Part shown: positions 7,152 through 10,468 of the stretch, piece by piece
How positions within the stretch are numbered: the first letter of the stretch is position 1
Layout: every line of letters begins with the position of its first letter
Assembly: GCA_012799115.1 (NCBI GenBank)
Contig: JAAZLY010000048.1
Location: 1-10,468 of the forward strand
Source of the DNA: Bacillota bacterium
Lineage (GTDB): Bacteria; Bacillota; Limnochordia; Darwinibacteriales; Darwinibacteriaceae
Direction of reading: 5' to 3'
Length of the DNA: 10,468 bases
Notes under the pieces: generated by a model
Told to the model about the DNA's origin: nothing
The model's database searches: none
Seen by the model: the letters and a program-made list of their open reading frames with translations, nothing else
Program-made: the position numbers and the translations under genes

Positions 7152-7158
7152 TCAGTTC
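7125..7158. repeat. Short imperfect direct repeat at the YczE 3' end
   Basis: GCGAATCTCAGTTC (7125-7138) and GCGATCTCAGTTC (7146-7158) are identical apart from one extra A; the core ATCTCAGTTC recurs at a 20-base offset. The repeat spans the YczE stop codon and the upstream limit of the relic tail, so it may be the scar of a deletion or slippage event. Short repeats also arise by chance. Confidence 0.5.
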
Positions 7159-7788
7159 TTTCAGGTAATAAAAGGTGTCGAGGAGCGTTTCGTGCTGGAC
7201 ACCAGTGGCATCAAAACGGAGCAACTGGAAGGTAAACTGTACAAATACCCCCGCTAAAAGGGCACTGAGAATCGTCCCAAGTCCCACCATTCCACCGAGT
7301 CGCCAGCCACAGAACAGAGCTAAACCTTCGATTACCACGCGGCATAGACCTATGGGGAGCCCAGACTTGCGTGTCAAAGCGACCATGAGACTATCACGGG
7401 GTCCAGCGCCAAACCCGGAGGCGATGTAGAAATAGGTGGCGAATGAAATCACAAGTAAACCAGCTACTAGCATGAGAATCCCGCTGACAAGGCTTGTAGC
7501 TCTGGGTAAGACTAGGAGAATTACGTCGAGGAACAAGCCTATGGCAAACATATTCATAATACTACCTAGTCCTACTTTTTCCTTCAAAACGATCGTAATT
7601 GTCATAATCACGAGTCCAACACCAATTGAAGATGTACCAATACTGATCTGCAAGGTGTTGGCCAGGCCTACATGAAAGGTGTCCCAAGGAGCATAGCCAA
7701 TTTGAGCGTTCAGAGTCAGGGCAATTCCTAGGGAGTATAGAAGTAGTCCCCAGGTAAGTGAGGCTAAGCGGCGCAGAAATGTCTTCAT
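7132..7788 (-). CDS. YczE/YyaS/YitT family membrane protein
   Basis: A 218-residue integral membrane protein with about five or six hydrophobic segments. It carries the two related loops typical of the YczE group, GYAPWDTFHVGL (31-42) and GFGAGPRDSLMV (125-136), each after a membrane span, which suggests an internal repeat. The biochemical function of this family is not established. ATG (7788-7786) overlaps the TGA of the upstream permease gene (ATGA), and AGGTGG lies seven bases before the start, so it is co-translated with the peptide transporter as the last gene of that operon, where ATPase genes would often stand. Its C terminus (RSPRRN) overlaps the relic tail described at 7026-7151. Family call fairly sure; role unknown. 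Confidence 0.85.
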   Translation of the reverse strand: MKTFLRRLASLTWGLLLYSLGIALTLNAQIGYAPWDTFHVGLANTLQISIGTSSIGVGLVIMTITIVLKEKVGLGSIMNMFAIGLFLDVILLVLPRATSLVSGILMLVAGLLVISFATYFYIASGFGAGPRDSLMVALTRKSGLPIGLCRVVIEGLALFCGWRLGGMVGLGTILSALLAGVFVQFTFQLLRFDATGVQHETLLDTFYYLKELRSPRRN

Positions 7789-8654
7789 GTACGTACCACC
7801 TGGCGAGGGTCAAAGGCGTCGCGCAGCCCATCGCCGACAAAGTTGATACTCAAGACGATGACGAAAATCGCGATCCCTGGAGGGAGCCACATCCAAGGCA
7901 TGGTTGCTAAAATGTGAAGTGGCCGTGCCCGATTCAGCATGTTACCCCAAGAAGGGGCCGGTGGAGGCACCCCTAGTCCCAGAAAACTCAAGCCTGCTTC
8001 AGACAGGATCGCCGAAGCTACTCCCAGGGTTGCGGAAACCAAGAGGGGTGAGATGGCATTAGGTAGGATGTGACGGAACATAATCCGGGCTGGGCTGGCA
8101 CCAACTGCTCCTGCAGCCACGGAAAAATCGGTATTCTTGAGTTTCAAAAACTCAGCCCGCAGGAGTCTGGCGGAACTTGGCCAAGACAGGATACCGAGGA
8201 TAATCATGGTATTGTAAATCGATGGGCCAAAGATCGAAGAGATCGTGATGGCCAGGATCATAAAGGGGAAGCTATAGAAAACATCGGCAATCCGCATGAT
8301 CACAGTGTCAATTATGCCACCAGAAAATCCTGCGATGGCCCCTAAGACAACTCCAATACTCAGGGAGATTCCCACAGAGACGAGACCTACTGAAAGTGAG
8401 ATCCGTCCCCCATACAAGGTCCTCGCAAAAATATCTCGCCCCATATCATCTGTACCAAAAATATGCTCCTTTGACGGGGGTAAGTTGCGGTTTCGTAGAT
8501 TCGATCGATTCGGATCGTAATCCGTTAGAAAAGGAGCTAACGTTGATAGAAGAACGAAAAAGGAGAGGATCAGAAGACCCAATACGGCCAGCCTATTGCG
8601 GCAAAAACGCCGCCAGATTTTTTTCGTTTGGGATATTTGCTGCATCTGTTGCAT
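7785..8654 (-). CDS. ABC peptide transporter permease, DppC/OppC type
   Basis: Second membrane subunit of a peptide-type ABC importer. The 289-residue protein has the short N-terminal OppC_N region with the first membrane span (about 20-42), a DYDPNRSN loop, HIFGTDDMGRDIFAR (64-78), which is a hallmark of DppC/OppC, and an EAA-type coupling loop (AAGAVGASPARIMFRHILPN, about 180-199) that contacts the ATPase. The frame is open to 8717, but AAGGGGGA just before ATG 8654, with seven-base spacing, indicates this start; an ATG at 8675 overlapping the DppB-type stop lacks a good site. It follows the DppB-type gene by 13 bases and overlaps the YczE-type gene by four. Substrate could be peptides, nickel or another solute of the family 5 class. 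Confidence 0.93.
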   Translation of the reverse strand: MQQMQQISQTKKIWRRFCRNRLAVLGLLILSFFVLLSTLAPFLTDYDPNRSNLRNRNLPPSKEHIFGTDDMGRDIFARTLYGGRISLSVGLVSVGISLSIGVVLGAIAGFSGGIIDTVIMRIADVFYSFPFMILAITISSIFGPSIYNTMIILGILSWPSSARLLRAEFLKLKNTDFSVAAGAVGASPARIMFRHILPNAISPLLVSATLGVASAILSEAGLSFLGLGVPPPAPSWGNMLNRARPLHILATMPWMWLPPGIAIFVIVLSINFVGDGLRDAFDPRQVVRT

Positions 8655-8667
8655 CGATTTGTCCCCC

Positions 8668-9627
8668 TTATTCATACCTAATGCGAGGATCCGCAAAGGC
8701 ATAGGAAATGTCAGCAATAATACTACCTAAGAAAATGAGAACAGCGAACATCAAGTTGATGCCCATAATGACCGGGTAGTTCCGTTCGTTGAGGGCTTGA
8801 ATCGCTAGAGACCCCAGTCCAGGCCAGGTGAAGATATTCTCTACGATGACTGCCCCCGAGAAGATCGTGGGGAGCATGAAGCCCATCAAAGTTAGAATCG
8901 GCAAGAGGGCGTTACGCAGGGCGTGCTTGTACACGACAATGCTTTCCTGCAGTCCTTTGGACCTGGCTGTACGCAGATAATCTTCATTCAGGACTTCCAA
9001 GAGGCTGGATCGCATATAGCGGGCTACGCTGGCAATGCTACCTAAGCCAAGAGTAAGCGCTGGTAGGAGCAGGTAGCGGATGTAGCCTAGGAAGGTATGG
9101 GGCTCTCCGGCCATAAAAAAACCACCTGCAGGAAGCACATTTAGGTTGAGTGCAAAGATATAAAGCAGGATTAGCCCAAAAAAGAAACTGGGGATGGAGA
9201 TCCCAATAAAGGCAAAGAATGTGATCAGATAGTCAAAAGCGGAATACTGATAGTGAGCAGAAAGGATGCCAACAGGAATGCCGATTCCCCATCCGAGTAT
9301 GATGGAGGATAAGGAGAGGATAATTGTAGCTGGCATTCTCTCCTTGATCAACTCCAGGACAGGTCTTCGGGCGGAGTCAAAGGAGAGTCCGAGGTCTCCT
9401 CGCATCACTCGCAGTAACCATTGGCCGTATTGAACCAAAAATGGCTGATCTACTCCTAGTTGAGCTTCCCTCTGGGCAATCACTGCCGTGTCGAGATCAG
9501 GGACGCCCCTGAGGTGGGTGACTGGACTGCCTGGTGCGATAGTGATGATTAGATACAGCAAAAAGGTAAACCCCAAGAGAACTGGGACACCTTGGAGAAG
9601 GATTCTTCTAAAAACATACCTCCACAT
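8668..9627 (-). CDS. ABC peptide transporter permease, DppB/OppB type
   Basis: First membrane subunit of the importer, 319 residues, with about six membrane spans. The start MWRYVFRRILLQGVPVLLG is typical of DppB. The periplasm-side loop includes QREAQLGVDQPFLVQYGQWL (52-71) and RGDLGLSF (76-83). The cytoplasmic EAA-type loop is DYLRTARSKG through KHALRNALLPIL (about 216-245), and the end is ADPRIRYE, as in family members. A TTG at 9642 would extend the N terminus by five residues, but GGAAGG placed seven bases before ATG 9627 decides the start. An inverted repeat lies in the 62-base gap to the binding-protein gene upstream. Confidence 0.93.
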   Translation of the reverse strand: MWRYVFRRILLQGVPVLLGFTFLLYLIITIAPGSPVTHLRGVPDLDTAVIAQREAQLGVDQPFLVQYGQWLLRVMRGDLGLSFDSARRPVLELIKERMPATIILSLSSIILGWGIGIPVGILSAHYQYSAFDYLITFFAFIGISIPSFFFGLILLYIFALNLNVLPAGGFFMAGEPHTFLGYIRYLLLPALTLGLGSIASVARYMRSSLLEVLNEDYLRTARSKGLQESIVVYKHALRNALLPILTLMGFMLPTIFSGAVIVENIFTWPGLGSLAIQALNERNYPVIMGINLMFAVLIFLGSIIADISYAFADPRIRYE

Positions 9628-9645
9628 GCAACCACCTTCCAAGTT

Positions 9646-9677
9646 TGGAGTGGAACAGCGGTTGCTGCTCCACTCCA
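9646..9677 (-). promoter_or_regulatory. Intercistronic hairpin between binding-protein and permease genes
   Basis: TGGAGTGGA (9646-9654) and TCCACTCCA (9669-9677) pair perfectly; inside, CAGC (9656-9659) and GCTG (9664-9667) pair around a GGTT loop, with a single A/C mismatch between the two stems. In the leftward transcript no T run follows, so it is not a standard terminator. Such stem-loops after a binding-protein gene often protect the upstream mRNA from 3' decay and give more binding protein than permease. That role is inferred. Confidence 0.6.
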
Positions 9678-9689
9678 GCTCTTCTTGTT

Positions 9690-10468
9690 TTAGTCAGCGA
9701 GCCAGATTTTCGACAGGAGTCGGCGTCCAACTAAGGGACCATAGGGTCCTGGGTCGGGATCAAAGCCCTTGACTCTTTCGTTGAGAGCTCCGATGGTAAC
9801 GCCATAGTTCAAGAACATGGAAGGCAAGTCGTGGTTGATCACTCGTTGCCACTCTCCATAGATCTCTTTGCGTTTCTGGAGATCGGTCTCTAGACGCCCC
9901 TCTTCAATGAGTCGATCCGATTCGGGATTGTTGTAACCTGGATCATTCCAGAGGGAGGTGGAGTGCCAGATTCCGTAGGGATCTGGATCTACAGAGAGAC
10001 TCCAACTCATTGTAAAGGTATCAAACTCCCTGGCATCAACGCGGTCAACGGCTGCACTAAACTCCATAAACATCAGGTCCACCTTGATTCCGATGTCCTC
10101 CATGTTTTGTTGGAAGAGCAGGGCCATCTGCTCGGTAAGTCTGCTACCATCAGGTACTAGGAACTCGAATTCCAATTTTTCACCATCCTTTTGCAGGATT
10201 CCATCGCTGCCTGGGGTCCACCCTGCAGCTGCTAGCATATCAGAGGCCTGCTTTGGATCATAGTGATAGGGATCAATCCCTTCGTCTGTGTATGCCCAAG
10301 ATGCTGTGGGCATAGGTGCATTGGCTACAATACCGAAACCCTCTCGTATCACGTCTACATACAGTTGTCTATCAAAGCCATAGGTAATCGCCTGGCGGAC
10401 TGCTACGTCTGCAAAGCGCTCTTGACGGAGGTTAAACGCTAAATAGCTATAGCTCAGTGCTTCGTAAA
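9690..10468 (-). CDS. Extracellular solute-binding protein, family 5 (peptide/nickel type), C-terminal part
   Basis: Lipoprotein-type binding component expected to capture the solute outside the membrane and pass it to the DppB/DppC-type permeases. The frame is open to the right edge, so about 258 C-terminal residues are visible and the signal peptide lies outside. Typical SBP_bac_5 features appear in order: YLAFNLRQERFADVAVRQAI, then TYGFDRQLYVDVIREG, ANAPMPTASWAYTDE, YHYDPKQASDMLAAAGW, FSAAVDRVDAREFDTFTMSW and WHSTSLWNDPGYNNPESDRL. An internal methionine at 10352 is not the real start, because the family match continues upstream of it. It is the first visible gene of the leftward operon. 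Ligand class cannot be fixed from this part; a peptide is the default expectation. Confidence 0.93.
   Translation of the reverse strand, partial: YEALSYSYLAFNLRQERFADVAVRQAITYGFDRQLYVDVIREGFGIVANAPMPTASWAYTDEGIDPYHYDPKQASDMLAAAGWTPGSDGILQKDGEKLEFEFLVPDGSRLTEQMALLFQQNMEDIGIKVDLMFMEFSAAVDRVDAREFDTFTMSWSLSVDPDPYGIWHSTSLWNDPGYNNPESDRLIEEGRLETDLQKRKEIYGEWQRVINHDLPSMFLNYGVTIGALNERVKGFDPDPGPYGPLVGRRLLSKIWLAD

Noticed and set aside
8498..8518. Palindromic GATTCGATCGATTCGGATCG stretch
   Set aside because: It is coding sequence of the DppC-type Asn/Arg-rich loop; no promoter or operator role is expected there.

Overview
The window reads as chromosomal DNA of a Gram-positive-type anaerobe or facultative anaerobe, most likely Bacillota of a clostridial or Limnochordia-like kind. 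This is inferred from gene content (butyrate kinase, PduL-type phosphotransacylase, PucR-type regulator, ECF S component, YczE-type membrane protein), strong GGAGG-type ribosome binding sites and tight ATGA overlaps. No rRNA, tRNA, CRISPR array or insertion sequence is visible. Base composition looks even by eye, at roughly half G+C. Assignment to a genus is not possible from the sequence alone.

Layout. Positions 1-6986 hold eight genes on the + strand: the 3' end of a LeuA/homocitrate-synthase/HMG-lyase-like gene, butyrate kinase, an M20 amidohydrolase, a PucR-family regulator, a split UxaA-type dehydratase (small SAF subunit, then large subunit), a PduL-type phosphate acyltransferase and an ECF-transporter S component. 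A terminator-like hairpin (1385-1420) separates butyrate kinase from the M20 gene, so there are probably two linked transcription units. From 1457 to 6986 the genes overlap or lie at most about 22 bases apart. A hairpin at 6992-7016 ends the rightward block.

Positions 7026-10468 read leftward: a family 5 peptide-type solute-binding protein (5' part outside the window), two Dpp/Opp-type permeases and a YczE-type membrane protein. No ABC ATPase follows the permeases. Between the YczE stop and the shared terminator lies a 41-codon relic that looks like the C-terminal cell-wall sorting tail of a lost surface protein, flanked by a short direct repeat.

How the genes may work together (inference). 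The + strand block looks like a catabolic module. A dehydratase of the UxaA family and a LeuA/HMG-lyase-like carbon-carbon bond enzyme would process an organic acid to an acyl-CoA. The PduL-type enzyme would convert the acyl-CoA to an acyl phosphate, and butyrate kinase would recover ATP. The M20 enzyme would release substrate from an amide or N-acyl compound, PucR would control expression, and the ECF S component would bring in a vitamin or cofactor precursor. The substrate is unknown. This enzyme combination, with butyrate kinase taking the place usually held by acetate kinase beside PduL, is the most interesting aspect of the window.
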